In this document: positions 38,702 through 51,799 of the stretch, piece by piece | Position numbering within the stretch: the stretch's first letter is position 1 | Layout: each line of letters begins with the position of its first letter | Origin: Eutreptiella sp. 'Long Island Sound 2002' | Lineage: Eukaryota > Euglenozoa > Euglenophyceae > Eutreptiales > Eutreptiaceae | DNA: 64,000 bases | Direction: 5' to 3' | NCBI GenBank assembly: GCA_964036045.1 | Contig: CAXIWF010000722.1 | Coordinates: 51,952 to 115,951 of the forward strand | Made by a program: the position numbers and the translations under genes | The notes under the pieces: generated by a model | What the model was told of the DNA's origin: nothing | Databases searched by the model: none | The model's input: the letters and a program-made list of their open reading frames with translations, nothing else

Positions 38702-41700
38702 TTGTCGGAAAATTCTTGGAAAATTGACGGAAAATTCTCGGAAAATTCTCGGAAAATTCTCGCAAAATTCTCGGAAAATTCTCGACAACTTCTCGGAAAA
38801 ATCTCGGAAAATTCTCGGAAAATTCTCGGAAAATTCTCGGAAAATGCTCGGAAAATTCTCAGAAAATTCTCAGAAAATTCTCGGAAAATTCTCGGAAAAT
38901 TCTCGGAAAATTCTCGGAAAATTCTCGGAAACTTCTCGGAAAATTCTCGGAAAATTCTCGGAAAATTCTCGGGAAATTCTCGGAAAATTCTCGGAAAATT
39001 CTCGGAAAATTCTTGGAAAATTCTCAGAAAATTCTCAGAAAATTCTCGGAAAATTCTCGGAAAATTCTCGGAAAATTCTCGGAAAATTCTCGGAAAATTC
39101 TCAGAAAATTCTCGGAAAATTCTCAGAAAATTCTCGGAAAATTCTCGGAAAATTGACGGAAAATTCTCGGAAAATTTTCGGAAAATTCTCGGAAAATTCT
39201 CGGAAAATTCTCGGAAAATTCTCGGAAAATTCTCGGAAAATTCTCGGAAAATTCTCGGAAAATTGACGGAAAATTCTCGGAAAATTCTCGGAAAATTCTC
39301 GGAAAATTCTCGGAAAATTCTCGGAAAATTCTCGGAAAATTCTCAGAAAATTCTCGGAAAATTCTCAGAAAATTCTCAGAAAATTCTCGGAAAATTCTCG
39401 GAAAATTGTCGGAAAATTCTTGGAAAATTGACGGAAAATTCTCGGAAAATTCTCGGAAAATTCTCGCAAAATTCTCGGAAAATTCTCGGAAACTTCTCGG
39501 AAAAATCTCGGAAAATTCTCGGAAAATTCTCGGAAAATTCTCGGAAAATTCTCGGAAAATTCTCAGAAAATTCTCGGAAAATTCTCGGAAAATTCTCGGA
39601 AAATTCTCAGAAAATTCTCGGAAAATGCTCGGAAAATTCTCAGAAAATTCTCAGAAAATTCTCGGAAAATTCTCGGAAAATTCTCGGAAAATTCTCGGAA
39701 AATTCTCGGAAACTTCTCAGAAAATCTCGGAAAATTCTCGGAAAATTGTCGGAAAATTCTCCGAAAATTCTCGGAAAATTCTCGGAAAATTCTCGGAAAA
39801 TTCTCGGAAAATTCTCGGAAAATTCTCGGAAAATTCTCGGAAAATTGACGGAAAATTCTCGGAAAATTTTCGGAAAATTCTCGGAAAATTCTCGGAAAAT
39901 TCTCGGAAAATTCTCGGAAAATTCTCGGAAAATTCTCGGAAAATTGACGGAAAATTCTCGGAAAATTCTCGGAAAATTCTCGGAAAATTCTCGGAAAATT
40001 CTCGGAAAATTCTCGGAAAATTCTCAGAAAATTCTCGGAAAATTCTCAGAAAATTCTCAGAAAATTCTCGGAAAATTCTCGGAAAATTGTCGGAAAATTC
40101 TTGGAAAATTGACGGAAAATTCTCGGAAAATTCTCGGAAAATTCTCGCAAAATTCTCGGAAAATTCTCGGAAACTTCTCGGAAAAATCTCGGAAAATTCT
40201 CGGAAAATTCTCGGAAAATTCTCGGAAAATGCTCGGAAAATTCTCAGAAAATTCTCAGAAAATTCTCGGAAAATTCTCGGAAAATTCTCGGAAAATTCTC
40301 GGAAAATTCTCGGAAACTTCTCGGAAAATTCTCGGAAAATTCTCGGAAAATTCTCGGGAAATTCTCGGAAAATTCTCGGAAAATTCTCGGAAAATTCTTG
40401 GAAAATTCTCAGAAAATTCTCAGAAAATTCTCGGAAAATTCTCGGAAAATTCTCGGAAAATTCTCGGAAAATTCTCGGAAAATTCTCAGAAAATTCTCGG
40501 AAAATTCTCAGAAAATTCTCGGAAAATTCTCGGAAAATTGACGGAAAATTCTCGGAAAATTTTCGGAAAATTCTCGGAAAATTCTCGGAAAATTCTCGGA
40601 AAATTCTCGGAAAATTCTCGGAAAATTCTCGGAAAATTCTCGGAAAATTGACGGAAAATTCTCGGAAAATTCTCGGAAAATTCTCGGAAAATTCTCGGAA
40701 AATTCTCGGAAAATTCTCGGAAAATTCTCAGAAAATTCTCGGAAAATTCTCAGAAAATTCTCAGAAAATTCTCGGAAAATTCTCGGAAAATTGTCGGAAA
40801 ATTCTTGGAAAATTGACGGAAAATTCTCGGAAAATTCTCGGAAAATTCTCGCAAAATTCTCGGAAAATTCTCGGAAACTTCTCGGAAAAATCTCGGAAAA
40901 TTCTCGGAAAATTCTCGGAAAATTCTCGGAAAATTCTCGGAAAATTCTCAGAAAATTCTCGGAAAATTCTCGGAAAATTCTCGGAAAATTCTCAGAAAAT
41001 TCTCGGAAAATGCTCGGAAAATTCTGAGAAAATTCCCAGAAAATTCTCGGAAAATTCTCGGAAAATTCTCGGAAAATTCTCGGAAAATTCTCGGAAACTT
41101 CTCGGAAAATTCTCGGAATATTCTCGGAAAATTCTCGGGAAATTCTCGGAAAATTCTCGGAAAATTCTCGGAAAATTCTTGGAAAATTCTCAGAAAATTC
41201 TCAGAAAATTCTCGGAAAATTCTCGGAAAATTCTCGGAAAATTCTCGGAAAATTCTCGGAAAATTCTCAGAAAATTCTCGGAAAATTCTCGGAAAATTCT
41301 CGGAAAATTCTCGGAAAATTGACGGAAAATTCTCGGAAAATTTTCGGAAAATTCTCGGAAAATTCTCGGAAAATTCTCGGAAAATTCTCGGAAAATTCTC
41401 AGAAAATTCTCGGAAAATTCTCAGAAAATTCTCAGAAAATTCTCGGAAAATTCTCGGAAAATTGTCGGAAAATTCTTGGAAAATTGACGGAAAATTCTCG
41501 GAAAATTCTCGGAAAATTCTCGCAAAATTCTCGGAAAATACTCGGAAACTTCTCGGAAAAATCTCGGAAAATTCTCGGAAAATTCTCGGAAAATTCTCGG
41601 AAAATTCTCGGAAAATTCTCAGAAAATTCTCGGAAAATTCTCGGAAAATTCTCGGAAAATTCTCAGAAAATTCTCGGAAAATGCTCGGAAAATTCTGAGA

Positions 41701-44700
41701 AAATTCTCAGAAAATTCTCGGAAAATTCTCGGAAAATTCTCGGAAAATTCTCGGAAAATTCTCGGAAACTTCTCGGAGAATTCTCGGAATATTCTCGGAA
41801 AATTCTCGGGAAATTCTCGGAAAATTCTCGGAAAATTCTCGGAAAATTCTTGGAAAATTCTCAGAAAATTCTCAGAAAATTCTCGGAAAATTCTCGGAAA
41901 ATTCTCGGAAAATTCTCGGAAAATTCTCGGAAAATTCTCAGAAAATTCTCGGAAAATTCTCAGAAAATTCTCGGAAAATTCTCGGAAAATTGACGGAAAA
42001 TTCTCGGAAAATTTTCGGAAAATTCTCGGAAAATTCTCGGAAAATTCTCGGAAAATTCTCGGAAAATTCTCAGAAAATTCTCGGAAAATTCTCAGAAAAT
42101 TCTCAGAAAATTCTCGGAAAATTCTCGGAAAATTGTCGGAAAATTCTTGGAAAATTGACGGAAAATTCTCGGAAAATTCTCGGAAAATTCTCGCAAAATT
42201 CTCGGAAAATTCTCGGAAACTTCTCGGAAAAATCTCGGAAAATTCTCGGAAAATTCTCGGAAAATTCTCGGAAAATTCTCGGAAAATTCTCAGAAAATTC
42301 TCAGAAAATTCTCGGAAAATTCTCGGAAAATTCTCGGAAAATTCTCGGAAAATTCTCGGAAAATTCTCGGAAACTTCTCGGAAAATTCTCGGAAAATTCT
42401 CGGAAAATTCTCGGGAAATTCTCGGAAAATTCTCGGAAAATTCTCGGAAAATTCTTGGAAAATTCTCAGAAAATTCTCAGAAAATTCTCGGAAAATTCTC
42501 GGAAAATTCTCGGAAAATTCTCGGAAAATTCTCGGAAAATTCTCGGAAAATTCTCGGAAAATTCTCGGAAAATTCTCGGAAAATTCTCGGAAAATTCTCG
42601 GAAAATTGACGGAAAATTCTCGGAAAATTCTCGGAAAATTCTCGGAAAATTCTCGGAAAATTCTCAGAAAATTCTCAGAAATTTCTTGGAAAATTCTCGG
42701 AAAATTCTCGGAAAATTCTCGGAAAATTCTCGGAAAATTCTCGGAAAATTCTCGGAAAATCTCGGAAAATTCTTGGAAAATTCTCGGAAAATTCTCGGAA
42801 AATTCTCGGAAAATTCTCGGAAAATTCTCGGAAAATTGACGGAAAATTCTCGGAAAATTTTCGGAAAATTCTCGGAAAATTCTCGGAAAATTCTCGGAAA
42901 ATTCTCGGAAAATTCTCGGAAAATTCTCGGAAAATTGACGGAGAATTCTCGGAAAATTCTCGGAAAATTCTCGGAAAATTCTCGGAAAATTCTCGGAAAA
43001 TTCTCGGAAAATTCTCAGAAAATTCTCGGAAAATTCTCAGAAAATTCTCAGAAAATTCTCGGAAAATTCTCGGAAAATTGTCGGAAAATTCTTGGAAAAT
43101 TGACGGAAAATTCTCGGAAAATTCTCGGAAAATTCTCGCAAAATTCTCGGAAAATTCTCGGAAACTTCTCGGAAAAATCTCGGAAAATTCTCGGAAAATT
43201 CTCGGAAAATTCTCGGAAAATGCTCGGAAAATTCTCAGAAAATTCTCAGAAAATTCTCGGAAAATTCTCGGAAAATTCTCGGAAAATTCTCGGAAAATTC
43301 TCGGAAACTTCTCGGAAAATTCTCGGAAAATTCTCGGAAAATTCTCGGGAAATTCTCGGAAAATTCTCGGAAAATTCTCGGAAAATTCTTGGAAAATTCT
43401 CAGAAAATTCTCAGAAAATTCTCGGAAAATTCTCGGAAAATTCTCGGAAAATTCTCGGAAAATTCTCGGAAAATTCTCAGAAAATTCTCGGAAAATTCTC
43501 AGAAAATTCTCGGAAAATTCTCGGAAAATTGACGGAAAATTCTCGGAAAATTTTCGGAAAATTCTCGGAAAATTCTCGGAAAATTCTCGGAAAATTCTCG
43601 GAAAATTCTCGGAAAATTCTCGGAAAATTCTCGGAAAATTGACGGAAAATTCTCGGAAAATTCTCGGAAAATTCTCGGAAAATTCTCGGAAAATTCTCGG
43701 AAAATTCTCGGAAAATTCTCAGAAAATTCTCGGAAAATTCTCAGAAAATTCTCAGAAAATTCTCGGAAAATTCTCGGAAAATTGTCGGAAAATTCTTGGA
43801 AAATTGACGGAAAATTCTCGGAAAATTCTCGGAAAATTCTCGCAAAATTCTCGGAAAATTCTCGGAAACTTCTCGGAAAAATCTCGGAAAATTCTCGGAA
43901 AATTCTCGGAAAATTCTCGGAAAATTCTCGGAAAATTCTCAGAAAATTCTCGGAAAATTCTCGGAAAATTCTCGGAAAATTCTCAGAAAATTCTCGGAAA
44001 ATGCTCGGAAAATTCTCAGAAAATTCTCAGAAAATTCTCGGAAAATTCTCGGAAAATTCTCGGAAAATTCTCGGAAAATTCTCGGAAACTTCTCGGAAAA
44101 TTCTCGGAATATTCTCGGAAAATTCTCGGGAAATTCTCGGAAAATTCTCGGAAAATTCTCGGAAAATTCTTGGAAAATTCTCAGAAAATTCTCAGAAAAT
44201 TCTCGGAAAATTCTCGGAAAATTCTCGGAAAATTCTCGGAAAATTCTCGGAAAATTCTCAGAAAATTCTCGGAAAATTCTCAGAAAATTCTCGGAAAATT
44301 CTCGGAAAATTGACGGAAAATTCTCGGAAAATTTTCGGAAAATTCTCGGAAAATTCTCGGAAAATTCTCGGAAAATTCTCGGAAAATTCTCGGAAAATTG
44401 ACGGAAAATTCTCGGAAAATTCTCGGAAAATTCTCGGAAAATTCTCGGAAAATTCTCGGAAAATTCTCGGAAAATTCTCAGAAAATTCTCGGAAAATTCT
44501 CAGAAAATTCTCAGAAAATTCTCGGAAAATTCTCGGAAAATTGTCGGAAAATTCTTGGAAAATTGACGGAAAATTCTCGGAAAATTCTCGGAAAATTCTC
44601 GCAAAATTCTCGGAAAATTCTCGGAAACTTCTCGGAAAAATCTCGGAAAATTCTCGGAAAATTCTCGGAAAATTCTCGGAAAATTCTCGGAAAATTCTCA

Positions 44701-46620
44701 GAAAATTCTCAGAAAATTCTCGGAAAATTCTCGGAAAATTCTCGGAAAATTCTCGGAAAATTCTCGGAAAATTCTCGGAAACTTCTCGGAAAATTCTCGG
44801 AAAATTCTCGGAAAATTCTCGGGAAATTCTCGGAAAATTCTCGGAAAATTCTCGGAAAATTCTTGGAAAATTCTCAGAAAATTCTCAGAAAATTCTCGGA
44901 AAATTCTCGGAAAATTCTCGGAAAATTCTCGGAAAATTCTCGGAAAATTCTCGGAAAATTCTCGGAAAATTCTCGGAAAATTCTCGGAAAATTCTCGGAA
45001 AATTCTCGGAAAATTGACGGAAAATTCTCGGAAAATTCTCGGAAAATTCTCCGAAAATTCTCGGAAAATTCTCAGAAAATTCTCAGAAATTTCTTGGAAA
45101 ATTCTCGGAAAATTCTCGGAAAATTCTCGGAAAATTCTCGGAAAATTCTCAGAAAATTCTCGGAAAATTCTCGGAAAATTCTCGGAAAATTCTCGAAAAA
45201 TTCTCGGAAAATTCTCGGAAAATTCTGGGAAAATTCTCGGAAAATTCTCGGAAAATTCTCGGAAAATTCTCGGAAAATTGACGGAAAATTCTCGGAAAAT
45301 TCTCGGAAAATTCTCGGAAAATTCTCGGAAAATTCTCGGAAAATTCTCGGAAAATTCTCGGAAAATTCTCGGAAAATTCTCAGAAAATTCTCGGAAAATT
45401 CTCAGAAAATTCTCTGAAAATTCCCCGAAAATTCTCGGAAAATTCTCGGAAAATTCTCGGAAAATTGACGGAAAATTGTCGGAAAATTCTCGGAAAATTC
45501 TCGGAAAATTCTCGGAAAATTGACGGAAAATTCTCGGAAAATTCTCGGAAAATTCTCGGAAAATTCTCGGAAAATTCTCGGAAAATTCTCGGAAAATTCT
45601 CAGAAAATTCTCGGAAAATTCTCAGAAAATTCTCAGAAATTTCTTGGAAAATTTTCGGAAAATTATCTGAAAAGTCTCGGAAAATTCTCGGAAAATTCTC
45701 AGAAAATTCTCGGAAAATTCTCGGAAAATTCTCGGAAAATTCTCGAAAAATTTTCGGAAAATTCTCGGAAAATTCTGGGAAAATTCTCGGAAAATCCTCT
45801 GAAAATTCTCGGAAAATTCTCGGAAAATTGACGGAAAATTCTCGGAAAATTCTCGGAAAATTCTCGGAAAATTCTCCGAAAACTTCTCGGAAAATTCTCC
45901 GAAAATTCTCGGAAAATTCTCGGAAAATTCTCGGAAAATTCTCGGAAAATTCTCGGAAAATTCTCAGAAAATTCTCGGAAAATTCTCAGAAAATTCTCGG
46001 AAAATTCTCGGAAAATTGACGGAAAATTCTCGGAAAATTTTCGGAAAATTCTCGGAAAATTCTCGGAAAATTCTCGGAAAATTCTCGGAAAATTCTCGGA
46101 AAATTCTCGGAAAATTCTCGGAAAATTGACGGAAAATTCTCGGAAAATTCTCGGAAAATTCTCGGAAAATTCTCGGAAAATTCTCGGAAAATTCTCGGAA
46201 AATTCTCAGAAAATTCTCGGAAAATTCTCAGAAAATTCTCAGAAAATTCTCGGAAAATTCTCGGAAAATTGTCGGAAAATTCTTGGAAAATTGACGGAAA
46301 ATTCTCGGAAAATTCTCGGAAAATTCTCGGAAAATTCTCGGAAAATTCTCGGAAACTTCTCGGAAAAATCTCGGAAAATTCTCGGAAAATTCTCGGAAAA
46401 TTCTCGGAAAATTCTCGGAAAATTCTCAGAAAATTCTCAGAAAATTCTCGGAAAATTCTCGGAAAATTCTCGGAAAATTCTCGGAAAATTCTCGGAAAAT
46501 TCTCGGAAACTTCTCGGAAAATTCTCGGAAAATTCTCGGAAAATTCTCGGGAAATTCTCAGAAAATTCTCGGAAAATTCTCGGAAAATTCTCGGAAAATT
46601 CTCGGAAAATTCTCGGAAAA
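38702..46620 (+). repeat. 704/671-bp higher-order array
   Basis: The landmark TTGTCGG-AAAATTCTTGG-AAAATTGACGG lies at 38,702, 39,406, 40,087, 40,791, 41,462, 42,133, 43,078, 43,782, 44,541 and 46,269. Spacings are 704 (64 monomers), 681, 704, 671 (61 monomers), 671, 945, 704, 759 and 1,728 bp. All but the last are followed by CTCGCAAAATTC. Two subtypes are visible: in one (38,702, 40,087, 43,078) AAAATGCTCGG comes soon after the landmark; in the other it comes later. They alternate, so the larger repeat is a two-block unit of about 1.38 kb. Confidence 0.88.
45520..45831 (+). repeat. A-block, long I type
   Basis: 312 bp, marker at 45,663. I-type ending but without the 33-bp deletion of the left-hand I types. 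Private TTTTCGG just before the marker. Confidence 0.85.
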
Positions 46621-47181
46621 TTCTCGGAAAATTCTCGGAAAATTCTCGGAAAATTCTCGGAAAATTCTCGGAAAATTGACGGAAAATTCTCGGAAAATTC
46701 TCGGAAAATTCTCGGAAAATTCTCGGAAAATTCTCAGAAAATTCTCAGAAATTTCTTGGAAAATTCTCGGAAAATTCTCGGAAAATTCTCGGAAAATTCT
46801 CGGAAAATTCTCAGAAAATTCTCGGAAAATTCTCGGAAAATTCTCGGAAAATTCTCGAAAAATTCTCGGAAAATTCTCGGAAAATTCTGGGAAAATTCTC
46901 GGAAAATTCTCGGAAAATTCTCGGAAAATTCTCGGAAAATTGACGGAAAATTCTCGGAAAATTCTCGGAAAATTCTCGGAAAATTCTCGGAAAATTCTCG
47001 GAAAATTCTCGGAAAATTCTCGGAAAATTCTCGGAAAATTCTCAGAAAATTCTCGGAAAATTCTCAGAAAATTCTCTGAAAATTCCCCGAAAATTCTCGG
47101 AAAATTCTCGGAAAATTCTCGGAAAATTGACGGAAAATTGTCGGAAAATTCTCGGAAAATTCTCGGAAAATTCTCGGAAAA

Positions 47182-47493
47182 TTGACGGAAAATTCTCGGA
47201 AAATTCTCGGAAAATTCTCGGAAAATTCTCGGAAAATTCTCGGAAAATTCTCGGAAAATTCTCAGAAAATTCTCGGAAAATTCTCAGAAAATTCTCAGAA
47301 ATTTCTTGGAAAATTCTCGGAAAATTATCTGAAAAGTCTCGGAAAATTCTCGGAAAATTCTCAGAAAATTCTCGGAAAATTCTCGGAAAATTCTCGGAAA
47401 ATTCTCGAAAAATTTTCGGAAAATCCTCGGAAAATTCTGGGAAAATTCTCGGAAAATCCTCTGAAAATTCTCGGAAAATTCTCGGAAAATTGA
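47182..47493 (+). repeat. A-block, long I type
   Basis: 312 bp, marker at 47,325. Private AAAATCCTCGG near 47,421. Confidence 0.85.
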
Positions 47494-48051
47494 CGGAAAA
47501 TTCTCGGAAAATTCTCGGAAAATTCTCGGAAAATTCTCCGAAAACTTCTCGGAAAATTCTCCGAAAATTCTCGGAAAATTCTCAGAAAATTCTCAGAAAT
47601 TTCTTGGAAAATTCTCGGAAAATTCTCGGAAAATTCTCAGAAAATTCTCAGAAATTTCTTGGAAAATTCTCGGAAAATTCTCGGAAAATTCTCGGAAAAT
47701 TCTCGGAAAATTCTCAGAAAATTCTCGGAAAATTCTCGGAAAATTCTCGGAAAATTCTCGAAAAATTCTCGGAAAATTCTCGGAAAATTCTGGGAAAATT
47801 CTCGGAAAATTCCCGGAAAATTCTCGGAAAATTCTCGGAAAATTGACGGAAAATTCTCGGAAAATTCTCGGAAAATTCTCGGAAAATTCTCGGAAAATTC
47901 TCGGAAAATTCTCGGAAAATTCTCGGAAAATTCTCAGAAAATTCTCTGAAAATTCCCCGAAAATTCTCGGAAAATTCTCGGAAAATTCTCGGAAAATTGA
48001 CGGAAAATTGTCGGAAAATTCTCGGAAAATTCTCGGAAAATTCTCGGAAAA

Positions 48052-48363
48052 TTGACGGAAAATTCTCGGAAAATTCTCGGAAAATTCTCGGAAAATTCTC
48101 GGAAAATTCTCGGAAAATCCTCGGAAAATTCTCAGAAAATTCTCGGAAAATTCTCAGAAAATTCTCAGAAATTTCTTGGAAAATTCTCGGAAAATTATCT
48201 GAAAAGTCTCGGAAAATTCTCGGAAAATTCTCAGAAAATTCTCGGAAAATTCTCGGAAAATTCTCGGAAAATTCTCGAAAAATTTTCGGAAAATTCTCGG
48301 AAAATTCTGGGAAAATTCTCGGAAAATCCTCTGAAAATTCTCGGAAAATTCTCGGAAAATTGA
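48052..48363 (+). repeat. A-block, long I type
   Basis: 312 bp, marker at 48,195. AAAATCCTCGG near 48,115. The closing TTGACGG is TTGATGG (48,360), a CpG to TpG change. Confidence 0.85.
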
Positions 48364-48745
48364 TGGAAAATTCTCGGAAAATTCTCGGAAAATTCTCGGA
48401 AAATTCTCCGAAAACTTCTCGGAAAATTCTCCGAAAATTCTCGGAAAATTCTCGGAAAATTCTCGGAAAATTCTCGGAAAATTCTCGGAAAATTCTTGGA
48501 AAATTCTCGGAAAATTCTCGGAAAATTCTCGGAAAATTCTCGGAAAATTCTCGGAAAATTCTCGGAAAATTCTCGGAAAATTGACGGAAAATTCTCGGAA
48601 AATTTTCGGAAAATTCTCGGAAAATTCTCGGAAAATTCTCGGAAAATTCTCGGAAAATTCTCGGAAAATTCTCGGAAAATTCTCGAAAAATTCTCGGAAA
48701 ATTGACGGAAAATTCTCGGAAAATTCTCGGAAAATTCTCGGAAAA

Positions 48746-49284
48746 TTGACGGAAAATTCTCGGAAAATTCTCGGAAAATTCTCGGAAAATTCTCGGAAAA
48801 TTCTCGGAAAATTCTCGGAAAATTCTCAGAAAATTCTCGGAAAATTCTCAGAAAATTCTCAGAAAATTCTCGGAAAATTCTCGGAAAATTGTCGGAAAAT
48901 TCTCGGAAAATTGACGGAAAATTCTCGGAAAATTCTCGGAAAATTCTCGGAAAATTCTCGGAAAATTCTCGGAAACTTCTCGGAAAAATCTCGGAAAATT
49001 CTCGGAAAATTCTCGGAAAATTCTCGGAAAAGTCTCGGAAAATTCTCGGAAAATTCTCGGAAAATTCTCGGAAAATTCTCAGAAAATTCTCACCAATTTC
49101 TTGGAAAATTCTCGGAAAATTCTCGGAAAATTCTCGGAAAATTCTCGGAAAATTCTCAGAAAATTCTCGGAAAATTCTCGGAAAATTCTCGGAAAATTCT
49201 CGGAAAATTCTCGGAAAATTCTCGGAAAATTCTGGGAAAATTCTCGGAAAATCCTCTGAAAATTCTCGGAAAATTCTCGGAAAA
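48746..49284 (+). repeat. C-block copy 8
   Basis: Marker at 49,092. Nearly full-length and like copies 1-4, but it is followed by a CAGAAATTTCTTGG segment rather than by TTGACGG. It lies in the right-hand zone about 22 kb from the nearest left-hand copy. Confidence 0.8.
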
Positions 49285-49735
49285 TTCTCGGAAAATTCTC
49301 AGAAAATTCTCAGAAATTTCTTGGAAAATTCTCGGAAAATTCTCGGAAAATTCTCGGAAAATTCTCGGAAAATTCTCAGAAAATTCTCGGAAAATTCTCG
49401 GAAAATTCTCGGAAAATTCTCGAAAAATTCTCGGAAAATTCTCGGAAAATTCTGGGAAAATTCTCGGAAAATTCTCGGAAAATTCTCGGAAAATTCTCGG
49501 AAAATTGACGGAAAATTCTCGGAAAATTCTCGGAAAATTCTCGGAAAATTCTCGGAAAATTCTCGGAAAATTCTCGGAAAATTCTCGGAAAATTCTCAGA
49601 AAATTCTCGGAAAATTCTCAGAAAATTCTCTGAAAATTCCCCGAAAATTCTCGGAAAATTCTCGGAAAATTCTCGGAAAATTGACGGAAAATTGTCGGAA
49701 AATTCTCGGAAAATTCTCGGAAAATTCTCGGAAAA

Positions 49736-50047
49736 TTGACGGAAAATTCTCGGAAAATTCTCGGAAAATTCTCGGAAAATTCTCGGAAAATTCTCGGAAA
49801 ATTCTCGGAAAATTCTCAGAAAATTCTCGGAAAATCCTCAGAAAATTCTCAGAAATTTCTTGGAAAATTCTCGGAAAATTATCTGGAAAGTCTCGGAAAA
49901 TTCTCGGAAAATTCTCAGAAAATTCTCGGAAAATTCTCGGAAAATTCTCGGAAAATTCTCGAAAAATTTTCGGAAAATTCTCGGAAAATTCTGGGAAAAT
50001 TCTCGGAAAATCCTCTGAAAATTCTCGGAAAATTCTCGGAAAATTGA
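49736..50047 (+). repeat. A-block, long I type
   Basis: 312 bp, marker at 49,879 in the form TTATCTGGAAAG. AAAATCCTCAG near 49,833. Last complete A-block. Confidence 0.85.
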
Positions 50048-51122
50048 CGGAAAATTCTCGGAAAATTCTCGGAAAATTCTCGGAAAATTCTCCGAAAACT
50101 TCTCGGAAAATTCTCCGAAAATTCTCGGAAAATTCTCGGAAAATTCTCGGAAAATTCTCGGAAAATTCTCGGAAAATTCTTGGAAAATTCTCGGAAAATT
50201 CTCGGAAAATTCTCGGAAAATTCTCGGAAAATTCTCGGAAAATTCTCGGAAAATTCTCGGAAAATTGACGGAAAATTCTCGGAAAATTTTCGGAAAATTC
50301 TCCGAAAATTCTCGGAAAATTCTCGGAAAATTCTCGGAAACTTCTCGGAAAATTCTCGGAAAATTCTCGAAAAATTCTCGGAAAATTGACGGAAAATTCT
50401 CGGAAAATTCTCGGAAAATTCTCGGAAAATTGACGGAAAATTCTCGGAAAATTCTCGGAAAATTCTCGGAAAATTCTCGGAAAATTCTCGGAAAATTCTC
50501 GGAAAATTCTCAGAAAATTCTCGGAAAATTCTCAGAAAATTCTCAGAAAATTCTCGGAAAATTCTCGGAAAATTGTCGGAAAATTCTCGGAAAATTGACG
50601 GAAAATTCTCGGAAAATTCTCGGAAAATTCTCGGAAAATTCTCGGAAAATTCTCGGAAACTTCTCGGAAAAATCTCGGAAAATTCTCGGAAAATTCTCGG
50701 AAAATTCTCGGAAAAGTCTCGGAAAATTCTCGGAAAATTCTCGGAAAATTCTCGGAAAATTCTCGGAAAATTCTCGGAAAATTCTCAGAAAATTCTCGGA
50801 AAATTCTCAGAAAATTCTCTGAAAATTCCCCGAAAATTCTCGGAAAATTCTCGGAAAATTCTCGGAAAATTGACGGAAAATTGTCGGAAAATTCTCGGAA
50901 AATTCTCGGAAAATTCTCGGAAAATTCTCGGAAAATTCTCGGAAAATTCTCGGAAAATTCTCGGAAAATTCTCGGAAAATTCTCAGAAAATTCTCGGAAA
51001 ATTCTCAGAAAATTCTCTGAAAATTCCCCGAAAATTCTCGGAAAATTCTCGGAAAATTCTCGGAAAATTGACGGAAAATTGTCGGAAAATTCTCGGAAAA
51101 TTCTCGGAAAATTCTCGGAAAA

Positions 51123-51511
51123 TTGACGGAAAATTCTCGGAAAATTCTCGGAAAATTCTCGGAAAATTCTCGGAAAATTCTCGGAAAATTCTCGGAAAAT
51201 TCTCAGAAAATTCTCGGAAAATCCTCAGAAAATTCTCAGAAATTTCTCGGAAAATTCTCGGAAAATTCTCGGAAAATTCTCAGAAAATTCTCGGAAAATC
51301 CTCAGAAAATTCTCACCAATTTCTTGGAAAATTCTCGGAAAATTCTCGGAAAATTCTCGGAAAATTCTCGGAAAATTCTCAGAAAATTCTCGGAAAATTC
51401 TCGGAAAATTCTCGGAAAATTCTCGGAAAATTCTCGGAAAATTCTCGGAAAATTCTGGGAAAATTCTCGGAAAATCCTCTGAAAATTCTCGGAAAATTCT
51501 CGGAAAATTGA
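51123..51511 (+). repeat. A-C hybrid block
   Basis: Begins like an A-block (TTGACGG, then CAGAAATTTCTCGG) and switches to the C-block 3' half, marker ACCAATTTCTTGG at 51,315. The matching 5' half of a C-block sits at 50,430-50,750, where it is fused to a B segment. The pair suggests unequal exchange between blocks. Confidence 0.7.
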
Positions 51512-51799
51512 CGGAAAATTCTCGGAAAATTCTCGGAAAATTCTCGGAAAATTCTCCGAAAACTTCTCGGAAAATTCTCCGAAAATTCTCGGAAAATTCT
51601 CGGAAAATTCTCGGAAAATTCTCGGAAAATTCTCGGAAAATTCTCGGAAAATTCTCGGAAAATTCTCGGAAAATTCTCGGAAAATTGACGGAAAATTCTC
51701 GGAAAATTTTCGGAAAATTCTCGGAAAATTCTCGGAAAATTCTCGGAAAATTCTCGGAAAATTCTCGGAAAATTCTCGGAAAATTCTCGGAAAATTGAC

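Larger units (their letters stand above)
45014..48337 (+). repeat. 1,662-bp tandem duplication with A-blocks
   Basis: Landmarks at 45,014/46,676, 45,465/47,127 and 45,663/47,325 are all 1,662 bp apart. Here A- and B-blocks return after the central zone. Confidence 0.85.

Noticed and set aside
38702-40651. Forward open frame of 649 codons (and many like it) as a repeat protein gene
   Set aside because: The same peptide is read in all three forward frames because of the 11-bp period. Frames begin and end at TTGACGG variants, often from TTG. No promoter, unique sequence or intron signal is visible.
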